Of a DNA stretch of 64,000 bases, positions 1-9,200 are shown one piece after another; the stretch's first letter is position 1, and every line of letters starts with the position of its first letter. The stretch spans positions 744,001 through 808,000 of the forward strand of contig NZ_NDFH01000003.1 of NCBI RefSeq assembly GCF_002239585.1, read 5' to 3'. A model generated the notes under the pieces. The model made no database searches. It was not told where the DNA came from and was given only the letters and a program-made list of their open reading frames with translations. Both the position numbers and the translations under genes were made by a program. This stretch comes from Psychromonas sp. CD1 (lineage in GTDB: Bacteria > Pseudomonadota > Gammaproteobacteria > Enterobacterales > Psychromonadaceae).

Positions 1-1715
1 CCTTGTGAGCCTTCAACTTCATCATAAGGTGCAATCCCCGCAAAGAGTGTGTCTCCCATTGCATAACCTAATAACATACGCTTTAAACCAAATAACCACG
101 TGTTTTGGGCTTGCTCGGGTAAATCCCATTGAGTTCCACTTTGTGCATCTAATCCCCAACGAATACCACTTCCGTGGATCCACTTTTGTAAAATAATAAA
201 ATCTCGTTGAGTTAAATCAAAACGCGCCAAAATTGCAGGAACTTCAAGTAACGCCAATACATTTTCACGCGTATAACGCGTCTGATTTAAATTCAATAAT
301 TGTAAAAAACTTACTAAAATAGGATTTTCTTGCTGTGCACTCACATCCGACAGAGTGAATGGAATATAACGATTATTTTCTACACCATTAAAAACCGCTT
401 GTACATAAGGGGCATATTGATCGATATTAGGCACCATCACGATAATATCTTTGGGGGTTAAATGACTATCACGTGTAAACATTGCCAACAAATTGTCATG
501 TAAAACTTCAACTTCTCGCATAATAGTGTGTGTGACATGCACACTTAATGATTTATCACCGCTCGCAACACACAATTTATCCTTCGCTTGTAAGCTTAAT
601 ACTTGGCTGCTGTCTTGTAATGATAAAATATCAGCTTGCAAATGATGCAATAAACTATCGCGTTCAATATCGACAAAGGCATCTATCTCATTTTGATCCA
701 TGCAATACAATTGATACAAGAAATCGCGTCCCATCTGACCCATTGAAGCAAGTAAAGGATTACCTACCTCACTTTTCTCATCTCCACTTAGCGCCCACTG
801 TAAATGCTTATCGTCTTTTTTCCAACTTGATTTTGCCCACTTTTCAATACTTCCATGCTTCAACACCAACTTTTGTCGCTGTTGTGCAAAACGCCTTGCT
901 AACAATTTAGGATCAACAATATCAGCCCAATAGTAGCGACAAGGATTACTTAATAAAAAATGTACTTCACAATGCCGACTTAATCCCAATAATGCTTGCA
1001 GATAAGCACTCGGCAACGCTGAAACGCCAAATACGAACAGCCGTTTAGGCAGATGATTTAACGGTTTGTCTTGTTTTAAAACATTTAAAAAGTCTTGATA
1101 CAAGCCCGCACGATGATATGCCTTGCCCTTCTCTTTAAAATGAAGATCTATTTTTTCACTCAATTTTTTCCACAGTTTAGCTTGCCAACGTTGCTCATTT
1201 ATCCATGCGGGTTGTGCATTAAGATTGTTTTCATCCCAACTCGCAATCTCTTCATAAGAGTGCTTATCCCAATGCTCTATCCACTGTGGTCGATAGACTA
1301 AATATTGATCAAAAATATCCGCGATTTTTTGACTCAACTGGAAACGTTTTCGACACGTTTCATCTTCCACTAAATAATGTTGTAACGCGGCAAAATCGGG
1401 GTCATCTAAACATTGTGGTAACAGTTGCATAATATGCCAAGTCATTGCCATTTTATTAAAAGGACTACTCTCAGGTACATCCTTTAAAACATGTTTAAAT
1501 TGTTGCCAAATAAAACTCGCAGGCAAAGGAAAATCAAGGTTCGCTGCAATGCCTGTTTGTTGCGCAATTTCAAGCTGCAACCATTGCGCCATTCCGGGGC
1601 TTTGTACTAAAATAATTTCATTATCAAAAGCATTATCAAGAGGTGATTGTTGTATTAACGCCAAGAGTAAATCTTTTAAAAGGGATAGTTGATTGGAGTG
1701 ATAAACATGGAACAC
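1..1715 (-). CDS. recC: RecBCD exonuclease V subunit RecC (5' part only)
   Basis: The reverse strand is open from a GTG at 1715 to the left edge, about 571 codons. The start follows a TAGGAGA ribosome site at 1721-1727. The N-terminus reads MFHVYHSNQLSLLKDLLLAL, followed by a conserved SPGMAQWLQLEIA block, as in E. coli RecC, and the last visible part has DTLFAGIAPYDEVEG. RecC is the inactive-helicase subunit of RecBCD, which processes double-strand ends and recognises Chi. The usual length is about 1,120 residues, so roughly half is outside the window. An in-frame ATG does not occur near the family's normal start, which supports GTG. Family assignment is firm; completeness cannot be judged. 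Confidence 0.9.
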   Translation of the reverse strand, partial: MFHVYHSNQLSLLKDLLLALIQQSPLDNAFDNEIILVQSPGMAQWLQLEIAQQTGIAANLDFPLPASFIWQQFKHVLKDVPESSPFNKMAMTWHIMQLLPQCLDDPDFAALQHYLVEDETCRKRFQLSQKIADIFDQYLVYRPQWIEHWDKHSYEEIASWDENNLNAQPAWINEQRWQAKLWKKLSEKIDLHFKEKGKAYHRAGLYQDFLNVLKQDKPLNHLPKRLFVFGVSALPSAYLQALLGLSRHCEVHFLLSNPCRYYWADIVDPKLLARRFAQQRQKLVLKHGSIEKWAKSSWKKDDKHLQWALSGDEKSEVGNPLLASMGQMGRDFLYQLYCMDQNEIDAFVDIERDSLLHHLQADILSLQDSSQVLSLQAKDKLCVASGDKSLSVHVTHTIMREVEVLHDNLLAMFTRDSHLTPKDIIVMVPNIDQYAPYVQAVFNGVENNRYIPFTLSDVSAQQENPILVSFLQLLNLNQTRYTRENVLALLEVPAILARFDLTQRDFIILQKWIHGSGIRWGLDAQSGTQWDLPEQAQNTWLFGLKRMLLGYAMGDTLFAGIAPYDEVEGSQ

Positions 1716-1993
1716 AAGCGTCTCCTAAGCATTATTAATAAGCTTTTTATATAATTTAACGGCAGATGTTTTATTTAAACTTATAAGATATAAGCAATAA
1801 AGTTCATATTAAATATGACGAGTTATTTTGTTGAAAGACTTTAACACTGGATAAAAAATGGATATTTATTATTTCGCCACGTTGTTTTTATATCAGAGCA
1901 ACTTTAATACCATGAACTATTTCACCCAAATATTATAAATTGGCTTTAAAGAAGGCTAAAAATAGCCTTCTTGTTTAACGCTTTACGCGTTTT
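1716..1993. other. Intergenic, recC upstream region
   Basis: No gene is seen. The stretch is AT-rich and must hold the recC promoter. It also holds one hairpin near the end of the S1-domain gene, listed separately. Confidence 0.5.
1949..1972 (-). terminator. Hairpin downstream of the S1-domain gene
   Basis: A 10-bp perfect stem (AAGAAGGCTA / TAGCCTTCTT) with a 4-nt loop lies 22 nt past the stop of the S1-domain gene. The following T-tract is short, so this is a probable rather than a strong intrinsic terminator. Confidence 0.55.
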
Positions 1994-2827
1994 TTAATCC
2001 ACCAAACGGATTCCATCATTCGCAATTAGAATGCGTTTATGACGATACAATTGACCAATTGATTTTTTAAAATTAGCTTTACTCATTTTTAAAATTTTTG
2101 CTATTTGCTCAGGTCGACTTTTATCATGCAAAGGCAAAAAACCTTGATTTTGTTTAAGACTTTGTAAAATACGCTCTGCCAAGGCATCAACCTTCGCATA
2201 ACCCACTTTGGTTAAACTAACATCTAGTTTACCATCACTACGGATTTGTTTAATATAGCCTTTACAATGTTTGCCTATTCCCATATCGCCAAACACTTCA
2301 CTTTCAAATAATACACCCCAATGTTGATGATTAATAATCGCTTTAAAACCTAAATCTGTTTTTCCGGCAATCAACAAGTCAACTTTCTCCCCGACTTTAT
2401 AGTCTGCAGGCGTTTTATCTAAAAAACGATCTAATTTAGACGATGCAACTAAACGTTCACTTATATCGTCTTGATAAACATAAACCACATAACCATAACC
2501 TTCTTTCATAGGAATATGTTGTTGATTAAAAGGTACGAGAAGATCTTTTGGTAAACCCCAATCTAAAAAAGCACCTACACGATTCGTATCGATAACTTTT
2601 AACGAACAGAACTGATTAACTTCGGCTTTCGCTCTCTGTGTGGTTGCTATTAAACGATCTTCAGAATCAAAATATAAAAAAACATTCAGCATATCACCAA
2701 TACGCATAGTATCGGTGGCATAACGACGCGGTAATAAAATTTCCCCTTCCTCTAAACCATCTAAGTAAAAACCAAAATCAACTTCTTTGATGATCTCAAG
2801 TTCGTTATACGTACCAATTTTTATCAT
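1994..2827 (-). CDS. CvfB/YitL-type S1-domain RNA-binding protein
   Basis: A 277-residue protein of the CvfB/YitL family. It has tandem S1-like OB folds followed by a C-terminal winged-helix-like end (RPEQIAKILKMSKANFKKSI). The opening motif MIKIGTYNELEIIKEVDFGF and GEILLPRRY are typical of the family. The role is poorly defined: in Staphylococcus the relative affects virulence regulator output, and RNA binding is the only shared property. I start it at the ATG at 2827, which has an AGAGAG ribosome site. An upstream in-frame start at 2863 would add 12 residues that do not match the family. It appears to be a single-gene unit, ending at a hairpin. Confidence 0.85.
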   Translation of the reverse strand: MIKIGTYNELEIIKEVDFGFYLDGLEEGEILLPRRYATDTMRIGDMLNVFLYFDSEDRLIATTQRAKAEVNQFCSLKVIDTNRVGAFLDWGLPKDLLVPFNQQHIPMKEGYGYVVYVYQDDISERLVASSKLDRFLDKTPADYKVGEKVDLLIAGKTDLGFKAIINHQHWGVLFESEVFGDMGIGKHCKGYIKQIRSDGKLDVSLTKVGYAKVDALAERILQSLKQNQGFLPLHDKSRPEQIAKILKMSKANFKKSIGQLYRHKRILIANDGIRLVD

Positions 2828-2962
2828 ATTATCTCTCTTTAATTTTCCGCTAAAGGTGACCAAACAATCGCCTTGTTTCGCATTTTAAATATGGCTAATA
2901 TTCGCTAAAATATGACAAATTTAATATGCATTTAAAGGTAAATGACTACCTCGACATCGACA

Positions 2963-3403
2963 TTAACAAAGCTCATTACGTGGCAATTTATTGATCACCG
3001 CCAATGTCAAACGAGAACTACAAATGAGTTGCTGTTTTTCATTACAAATATCTATCTGCCAAACTTGCATAGTGCGCCCTAAACGCACCACTTTTGCCGT
3101 CCCCGTTACCACACCTTTATGTACACTACGTAAATGACTGGCATTAATTTCAAGACCAACACAAACTTTATCTTCATCAATCGCCATATTACCTGCAACG
3201 CTACCTAATGTTTCCGCAAGTACCACTGATGCCCCCCCATGCAGAACACCAAAAGGTTGTTGCGTTCTGTTGTCTATCGGCATACTCGCTTGTAAAAAAT
3301 CAGCGCCAATTTTCGTATATTCTATGCCCAACAAATCAATAATAGTGTTTTTGCTGAGCGCATTTAGTCCCGCTAACGTCGCCTCTTTTTTCCAAATAGA
3401 CAT
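2963..3403 (-). CDS. menI: 1,4-dihydroxy-2-naphthoyl-CoA hydrolase (hotdog thioesterase)
   Basis: A 146-residue hotdog-fold thioesterase that aligns along its length with E. coli MenI (YdiI): same opening (IWKKEATL.LNALS), the catalytic stretch QPFGVLHGGASVVLAETLGS, and the LGRTMQVWQI strand. The family cleaves DHNA-CoA in menaquinone synthesis. The glutamate after the HGGAS motif (AET) is the expected catalytic residue. It lies 13 bp downstream of the large FAD/Fe-S oxidase gene, the same menI-ydiJ neighbourhood as in E. coli, so co-transcription is likely. A broader acyl-CoA thioesterase activity is possible. Confidence 0.88.
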   Translation of the reverse strand: MSIWKKEATLAGLNALSKNTIIDLLGIEYTKIGADFLQASMPIDNRTQQPFGVLHGGASVVLAETLGSVAGNMAIDEDKVCVGLEINASHLRSVHKGVVTGTAKVVRLGRTMQVWQIDICNEKQQLICSSRLTLAVINKLPRNELC

Positions 3404-3415
3404 ATATATCCCTTT

Positions 3416-6400
3416 TTAAAGAAGATGGAGCAAGGCTTGCACTGGATGCTGTAAAACCTCACCTTCAATACGTTTTACTTGACTGCGACAAGAGTAACCT
3501 GTCGCAAGACAAGCACTACGAGTTCTTTTCTTCAAAGCACTTTCCCAACTCAAACTATAAATTGCCTTCGACTGTTGCACTTTCGACACATCATGACCAA
3601 ATGTACCCGCCATACCACAACACCCCACAGCAACCTCATCTAATTTAGCACCATAGTGTTCAAATATACTTGTCCAATCACTTGCAAATATTGGCTCAGC
3701 CGTTTTTTCAGTGCAATGTCCAAACAAATAAAATTGTTGACCCGTAGGGGCTTTCATTAACCCTTTTAGGTTGTGTTTTAACCATTCTTGAAACATTAAC
3801 ACGGTAAAATCACCACGTTTATCCTCTAATATAGACTTATACTCATCACGATAGCAAAGCACCATCGCCGGATCAGTACCTAACATAGGAATATTTAACC
3901 TACTCAATGCATTTAAAAAATACGCGGCACTTTGAGCTGTTTTCGCAAATTTATCTAAAAACCCTTTAATATGTTGCGCCTTACCATTGGGCTTAAAAGG
4001 CAATAATATAGGCTGATAGCCTAGTTTTTTTATACATAAAATAACATCATGCACCACCTGTGCATCATAATAGGAGGTAAAAGGATCTTGCACTATCAAA
4101 ACATGTCGAGCACGCTCATCCCAAGAAAGTGCTTCTAATTTTTGCAAATCAAAATGTGTATCATGCATGTTTTTTAACAAAGCTTGCAGTGGTGGTGATG
4201 AAAGGGAAGGTACATCCACCATACCCTGTATTTTTTCTGTACACGAAATACTGACGGGCAACTCAGTAAAAAAATTAAAAAAACGTGGCCACATTCCCAT
4301 TAAAGGGGCATAAAGCTCCACATATGCGACCAAATAATCTTGTGGCGGACGCAAATAACGACCATGATAAATAAACATAAAGCGCGCTCTAAACGTCGAA
4401 ACGTCAACTTCAATAGGACATTGAGTGTTACATGCTTTACATGCTAAACAGCCTTGCATTGCCTGCATCACTTCGTGTGAAAAATCATATTCACCTCGTT
4501 GTTTTGCCAACGTATTTTTAAGTTTTTTAAATATATTTGTTTTTTTATCTACCAAAAGTTCTTGTTCAACTTGTAGTATATCGACATGATGATTTGCCAA
4601 TTGGCGTAACCATTCACGCATTAAACCCGCTCGACCTTTAGGTGAATGCACCCTGTCTCGCGTTATTTTTACAGATGGGCACATGGTTGATGTCGTTGAA
4701 TAATTAAAACATAGACCATTACCATTACAATCTAAAGCGCCCGTGTAGCTTTGCCTTACTTTAATCGGAATTTGACGATCATAATATGCCCGTTTACGCG
4801 CATCAACACGCACCAATTTATCATCAGAATTTAACGGTGTACAAATTTTTCCTGGATTAATATGGTTCAAAGGATCAAAACTGGTTTTAATTTTACGCAA
4901 CTCCAAAAATAATTCATTTCCAAAATAATCGGGGCCATACTCACTGCGAAAGCCTTTACCATGCTCTCCCCACATTAATCCTTTATATTTACCCGTCAAT
5001 GCTACGACTTTATCCGAGATTTCATGCATTAACGCCTCTTGTTCCGGCAGACATAAATCTAATGCAGGGCGAACATGTAAAACGCCAGCATCCACATGAC
5101 CAAACATCCCGTAATGTAATCCTTTATCATCTAAAAGTTTTCGATATTCCATAATATACGACGCTAAATGTTCAGGGGGAACGCAAGTATCCTCCGCAAA
5201 GGGTATCGGTTTTGCACTTAATGCACTTTTCCCCAACAAACCTACGGCTTTTTTTCGCATTGCATAAATTTTATTAATATCACTGAGCTGAGTGCAAACT
5301 TGATAGCCTATAACGCCTTCTTTTTCATCTACCAATAACTTATCTAACGCATCACATAAATCAGTCACTTTTCTTTGCTGAACATGAGCATTATCTTCGG
5401 AAAATTCAACAATATTAAGGGCATCAACTACTTTATTCGGCACCGAGCTAAGTAAATGTTTAATACTTTGCCAAATAATATCTTGCTTAGCTAAATTCAA
5501 TATCGTTGCATCGACTGTTTCAACAGAAAGAGCATCTGCAGCCACTAAAAATGGCGCATTTTTTAATGCTGATTGAAAACTATCATACTTAATATTAATA
5601 AGTGTTCGATAAACGGGTATTTTTTGAATATGTAATTTTGCTTCACAAATAAATGCTAGCGAACCTTCCGAACCACATAAAATTCGTGAAAGATCGACCT
5701 CTTTTTGTTGAGGATCATAAACATGTTTTAAATCATAACCCGTTAAAAAACGATTTAATTGAGGGAATTTTTTTTCGATTTGTGCTTCTTTTATCGTACA
5801 TGTCGCCAACACTTGCCGATAAATCACACCGACATTATCCTGACGCGCACAAGCAATTTTTAACGCCTCCCCTTTGATAGGCTCACTCTCTAATATTTCA
5901 CCACTCACTAAAACCGATTTTAAACCTAAGACATGATCGCTTGTTTTACCATAACGCATTGAGCCCTGCCCTGATGCATCACAACTAATCATTCCACCTA
6001 ATGTCGCCCTATTACTAGTGGATAATTCGGGAGAGAAAAAATAACCATATGGTAATAAATATGCATTTAATTGGTCTTTAATCACTCCCGTTTGCACTCG
6101 AACCCAACCCTCATTGATATTCAAGTCCAATATTTTGTGCATATGTTTAGACAAATCAACAACCAAGCCTTGAGTCAATGATTGTCCATTCGTACCGGTG
6201 CCACCTCCACGTGGAGAAAATTTAATAGTTGAAAATTCAGAGCGCTGGCATAATTCAGAAATTACCACAACATCTTGTATGGATTTGGGAAAAAGGAGGG
6301 CTTGAGGAAGACATTGATAAACACTATTATCGGTCGACATTGCAAGTCGACTCGCATAATTTTTAGCAATTCCACCCGTATAAGAAGTTAAACTTAATGC

Positions 6401-6460
6401 CTTTAAATAAGCAATATAATTATTCTGTATGTTTTCATCATGATTTAATATTGGAATCAT
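3416..6460 (-). CDS. ydiJ: YdiJ-type FAD-binding and 4Fe-4S oxidase (probable D-2-hydroxyglutarate dehydrogenase)
   Basis: A 1,014-residue two-part oxidoreductase. The N-terminal half has a PCMH-type FAD site with PRGGGTGTNGQSL near residue 85 and ELSTSNRATLGGMI. The C-terminal half has ferredoxin-like cysteine groups (CNGNGLCFN...MCPS near 570-590 and CLACKACNTQCPIEV near 670) and a CCG-type segment (VGCCGMAG). This matches E. coli YdiJ (1,018 aa), assigned as a D-2-hydroxyglutarate dehydrogenase; D-lactate dehydrogenase activity is the alternative for this superfamily. The start at 6460 (ATG, AGG upstream) gives the E. coli-like beginning; a longer reading from 6550 adds 30 unrelated residues. 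menI follows directly. Confidence 0.88.
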   Translation of the reverse strand: MIPILNHDENIQNNYIAYLKALSLTSYTGGIAKNYASRLAMSTDNSVYQCLPQALLFPKSIQDVVVISELCQRSEFSTIKFSPRGGGTGTNGQSLTQGLVVDLSKHMHKILDLNINEGWVRVQTGVIKDQLNAYLLPYGYFFSPELSTSNRATLGGMISCDASGQGSMRYGKTSDHVLGLKSVLVSGEILESEPIKGEALKIACARQDNVGVIYRQVLATCTIKEAQIEKKFPQLNRFLTGYDLKHVYDPQQKEVDLSRILCGSEGSLAFICEAKLHIQKIPVYRTLINIKYDSFQSALKNAPFLVAADALSVETVDATILNLAKQDIIWQSIKHLLSSVPNKVVDALNIVEFSEDNAHVQQRKVTDLCDALDKLLVDEKEGVIGYQVCTQLSDINKIYAMRKKAVGLLGKSALSAKPIPFAEDTCVPPEHLASYIMEYRKLLDDKGLHYGMFGHVDAGVLHVRPALDLCLPEQEALMHEISDKVVALTGKYKGLMWGEHGKGFRSEYGPDYFGNELFLELRKIKTSFDPLNHINPGKICTPLNSDDKLVRVDARKRAYYDRQIPIKVRQSYTGALDCNGNGLCFNYSTTSTMCPSVKITRDRVHSPKGRAGLMREWLRQLANHHVDILQVEQELLVDKKTNIFKKLKNTLAKQRGEYDFSHEVMQAMQGCLACKACNTQCPIEVDVSTFRARFMFIYHGRYLRPPQDYLVAYVELYAPLMGMWPRFFNFFTELPVSISCTEKIQGMVDVPSLSSPPLQALLKNMHDTHFDLQKLEALSWDERARHVLIVQDPFTSYYDAQVVHDVILCIKKLGYQPILLPFKPNGKAQHIKGFLDKFAKTAQSAAYFLNALSRLNIPMLGTDPAMVLCYRDEYKSILEDKRGDFTVLMFQEWLKHNLKGLMKAPTGQQFYLFGHCTEKTAEPIFASDWTSIFEHYGAKLDEVAVGCCGMAGTFGHDVSKVQQSKAIYSLSWESALKKRTRSACLATGYSCRSQVKRIEGEVLQHPVQALLHLL

Positions 6461-6568
6461 ATTTAAGCCTATACTGATACATTTATTGATAACTAAAAGC
6501 ATAAAACAGTCGTCTATAGGTACATTTACGATGTTTAAAATATAAAACAACTCTGTATTAGAATACGT

Positions 6569-7855
6569 TTATTGATGTTCCATTTTTGGCAAGAATAAAT
6601 TTAAAAGAATAGAAACAACACCACATAAACTCACCCCTTGTAAACTAAATGTTCCAAAACCAAACGCCATACCACCAATACCAAACACTAAAGTAACGGA
6701 CACAATACATAAATTACGCGGATGTGCTAAATCAACCTGATGACGAATTAAAGTATTTAAACCTACCGAAGCAATACTGCCAAATAACAAGATCATTATT
6801 CCACCCATTACCGCAACAGGAATTGTTTGTAATATGGCACCAAATTTCCCAACAAAAGCTAAAATAATTGCAATCACCGCAGCCCACATCATGATTTTTG
6901 GATTAAAATTACGGGTCAACATCACCGCTCCCGTTACTTCACTATACGTTGTATTAGGTGGTCCACCAAATAACGCCGACACACTCGTTGCTAAACCATC
7001 CCCAAATAAAGTGCGATGCAAACCAGGGTTTTTAAGGAAATCTTTACCTGTAACATTACTGATAGCCAAAATATCACCAACATGTTCGACCGCAGGAGCT
7101 ATCGCCACCGGGATCATAAACAATACCGCATGCCAATTCCATTGTGGCGCTACAAAATGTGGCACACTAAACCAAGGTGCTTGAGCAACGACTGAGAAGT
7201 CCACCACACCAAAATAAAAAGATAGCAAGTAACCGACGAACACCCCAGCAAAAATAGGTACTAATTTTAAAACGCCCTTTGCCATGGTAGAGATTAATAA
7301 TGTAGCTAATAATACCGGTAAGGAAATCATTAATGCGGTTTCGTAAACGATTAAAACTTCAGATCCATCACCTGATTTTCCAATAGCCATATTCACTGCC
7401 ATCGGTGCAAGCCCAAGCCCTATTACCATTATCACCGGTCCAACAACAACAGGGGGTAATAGACGATTAATAAAATCGATGCCACGCAGCTTAACCGCAT
7501 AAGACATCAACATATAAACCAGACCTGCGACAAATATTCCCGACATGGTACTTGGGATCCCCCAAGTTTCGACGCCGTAGGTGATTGGAGCAATAAAGGC
7601 AAAAGAAGACGCCAAAAAAATAGGAACTTGCCCTTTAGTTACCCACTGAAATAACAACGTGCCGATACCTGCTGTAAATAAGGCAACATTTGCATCAAGA
7701 CCCGTAATTAAAGGCATTAAAACTAAGGCACCAAAAGCAACAAATAACATTTGTCCTCCCGCGAAGATTTGTTGCCATGTACTAAAATTAGCAGTCAAAT
7801 CTTCCGGTTCATACCTCTTGCTCTGATTTTGTGGTTGAGTTTCTTTAGCTGACAT
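6569..7855 (-). CDS. uraA: Uracil permease, NCS2 family
   Basis: A 428-residue inner-membrane protein with about 14 hydrophobic segments and NCS2 signatures: AVEHVGDILAISNVTGKDF and the GGPPNTTYSEVTGAV segment, which carries the conserved substrate-binding glutamates and the NTT/NTY motif. It imports uracil by proton symport. It lies 11 bp downstream of upp, reproducing the upp-uraA salvage operon of E. coli, so imported uracil is converted at once to UMP. The N-terminus is hydrophilic and slightly longer than in E. coli. Expression should follow any control exerted in the upp leader. Confidence 0.95.
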   Translation of the reverse strand: MSAKETQPQNQSKRYEPEDLTANFSTWQQIFAGGQMLFVAFGALVLMPLITGLDANVALFTAGIGTLLFQWVTKGQVPIFLASSFAFIAPITYGVETWGIPSTMSGIFVAGLVYMLMSYAVKLRGIDFINRLLPPVVVGPVIMVIGLGLAPMAVNMAIGKSGDGSEVLIVYETALMISLPVLLATLLISTMAKGVLKLVPIFAGVFVGYLLSFYFGVVDFSVVAQAPWFSVPHFVAPQWNWHAVLFMIPVAIAPAVEHVGDILAISNVTGKDFLKNPGLHRTLFGDGLATSVSALFGGPPNTTYSEVTGAVMLTRNFNPKIMMWAAVIAIILAFVGKFGAILQTIPVAVMGGIMILLFGSIASVGLNTLIRHQVDLAHPRNLCIVSVTLVFGIGGMAFGFGTFSLQGVSLCGVVSILLNLFLPKMEHQ

Positions 7856-7866
7856 CCCCTGCGCCT

Positions 7867-8493
7867 TTATTTAGTACCAAAAATTTTATCACCTGCATCA
7901 CCAAGACCTGGAACAATATAGCCTTGCGCATTTAAATGAGAATCAATCGATGCGGTATACACTTCTATATTAGGGTAAGCAGCTTCTAAGGCTTTTAAAC
8001 CCTCAGGTGCAGCCACTAAAACTAACACTTTAATATTTGTACAGCCACTTTCTGTTAGTAGGTCTAAGGTTGAAATCATAGAGCCACCAGTGGCTAACAT
8101 CGGATCAACAACTAACGCTAAGCGCTCATCAATTTGTCCCACTATTTTTGAAAAGTAAGGCACAGGCTCAAGTGTTTTTTCATCGCGATATATACCTACA
8201 ACGCTGACTTTCGCACTTGGCATGTTTTCTAATACACCGTCCATCATACCAAGTCCTGCACGTAAGATAGGCACAACAGTCGCTTTTTTCCCTTTTATTT
8301 GTTGCACTTCAATTTCACCATCCCAACCGTTGATGGTTACGCTTTCAAGCTCTAAATCTTTCGTTGCTTCATAGGTTAATAAACTTGAAACTTCACGAGC
8401 CAATTCGCGAAAACGTTTAGTACTAATATCGCCTTCACGCATTAAACCTAATTTATGCTGTACTAATGGGTGCTTAACTTCAACTACTTTCAT
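7867..8493 (-). CDS. upp: Uracil phosphoribosyltransferase
   Basis: A 208-residue protein nearly co-linear with E. coli Upp: [38 protein letters not shown], the PRPP loop [10 protein letters not shown] near residue 130, and the ending [13 protein letters not shown]. It joins uracil and PRPP to give UMP. The ATG at 8493 is chosen because it has a strong CAGGAG ribosome site six bases upstream and gives exactly the family's length; an upstream ATG at 8511 overlaps that site. First gene of upp-uraA. A hairpin with a T-tract stands 64-95 bases before the start codon and may attenuate the operon. Confidence 0.97.
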   Translation of the reverse strand: MKVVEVKHPLVQHKLGLMREGDISTKRFRELAREVSSLLTYEATKDLELESVTINGWDGEIEVQQIKGKKATVVPILRAGLGMMDGVLENMPSAKVSVVGIYRDEKTLEPVPYFSKIVGQIDERLALVVDPMLATGGSMISTLDLLTESGCTNIKVLVLVAAPEGLKALEAAYPNIEVYTASIDSHLNAQGYIVPGLGDAGDKIFGTK

Positions 8494-8552
8494 GTTCATC
8501 TCCTGGGACAATGTTTAAAACAATCGATCTGTTTTTCACAAAAAATACGTAT

Positions 8553-8588
8553 AAAAAAAGAGCAATAACACGAAGGTTACAACTCTTT
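8553..8588 (-). promoter_or_regulatory. Terminator-like hairpin in the upp leader (candidate attenuator)
   Basis: Read on the minus strand, AAAGAG...CTCTTT (8588-8557) closes an extended partly paired hairpin with loop CTTCGT, immediately followed by seven Ts. The upstream gene in the same direction, tRNA-Asn, has its own terminator at 8796-8824. No gene lies between, so this structure sits in the untranslated leader of upp. A role in pyrimidine-responsive attenuation is inference; no antiterminator was established. Confidence 0.45.
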
Positions 8589-8736
8589 AATTATTTAATG
8601 TTCTTTTTTTCATTTTATCCATCAAATCTAGCCGATAGATAAAAAATGAGATATCTGCATTAAGATGCATTCTTCTATATTTTCCATGCAAATTCGTCAC
8701 ACCAGCCTCGCTCAACAAATAGACAATACGATTATT

Positions 8737-8756
8737 ATCGCCTATTTTAAGGCGAT
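8737..8756. other. Short inverted repeat in the upp leader region
   Basis: A perfect 6-bp stem ATCGCC / GGCGAT with an 8-nt AT-rich loop. No T-tract follows on either strand. It could be part of the upp leader structure or an operator half-site pair; its function is unknown. Confidence 0.3.
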
Positions 8757-8795
8757 TGGATATTCTGACTAAAATATTCTTTCAAATATTCAAAA

Positions 8796-8824
8796 AAACC
8801 CTAAGTTCAATGAACTTAGGGTTT
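8796..8824 (-). terminator. Strong intrinsic terminator of tRNA-Asn
   Basis: A 14-bp near-perfect stem (AAACCCTAAGTTCA / TGAACTTAGGGTTT) followed on the minus strand by a run of Ts. It lies four bases past the tRNA 3' end. Confidence 0.9.
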
Positions 8825-8828
8825 AAAT

Positions 8829-8904
8829 TGGCTCCTCTTGCTGGGCTTGAACCAGCGACACACGGATTAACAGTCCGTTGCTCTACCAACTGAGCTAAAG
8901 AGGA
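8829..8904 (-). tRNA. tRNA-Asn (anticodon GTT)
   Basis: A 76-nt cloverleaf on the minus strand. The acceptor stem TCCTCTT pairs with AAGAGGA, the D arm is TAGCTCAGTTGGTAGAGC, the anticodon loop CTGTTAA gives GTT, and the T arm holds GGTTCAAGCC. The 3' CCA is encoded at 8829-8831. A strong terminator follows. Confidence 0.97.
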
Positions 8905-8929
8905 ATTGTCTTTTTAAGTCTATCGACTC

Positions 8930-8958
8930 ATTATCTTGTTTAACAACAAAACAATTAA
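8930..8958 (-). promoter_or_regulatory. Possible tRNA-Asn promoter
   Basis: On the minus strand a GATAAT -10 (8930-8935) lies 17 bp from a weak TTAATT -35 (8953-8958), about 25 bases before the mature tRNA 5' end. This is a weak-consensus guess. Confidence 0.35.
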
Positions 8959-9078
8959 ATTGTAAAAGCAGCAGCATGACCAATAACTGAATGACTCTGT
9001 TTTTTGTTAACATTATAATTCCTTGATAAATAGTTGCCAGCACACACTTCTTAATATAAGTAGATTATTTATTAATAA

Positions 9079-9092
9079 TTCATCAATCTCAA
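9079..9092. promoter_or_regulatory. Candidate FNR box upstream of ccoN
   Basis: Minus-strand reading TTGAG-ATTG-ATGAA matches the FNR consensus TTGAT-N4-ATCAA at 8 of 10 positions. A TACACT -10-like hexamer at 9118-9123 would place the site's centre near -44, the activating arrangement. cbb3 oxidase operons are commonly FNR-activated and fnr lies 7 kb downstream. Suggestive only. Confidence 0.4.
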
Positions 9093-9200
9093 CCTACCTA
9101 TTTTTCACATTGTCACTTACACTTTTCGGTAATTGAAACAGTCACGAATAATTTAATCATCTTTAACGTACATTATAAATACTCGTATGGGATCTAAACA

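Noticed and set aside
6834-7184. 116-codon plus-strand frame inside uraA
   Set aside because: It is antisense to a well-conserved permease, has no ribosome site and shows no family resemblance.
8628-8687. 19-codon leader peptide for upp attenuation
   Set aside because: It has no ribosome site and its U-rich part is not placed clearly against the hairpin.
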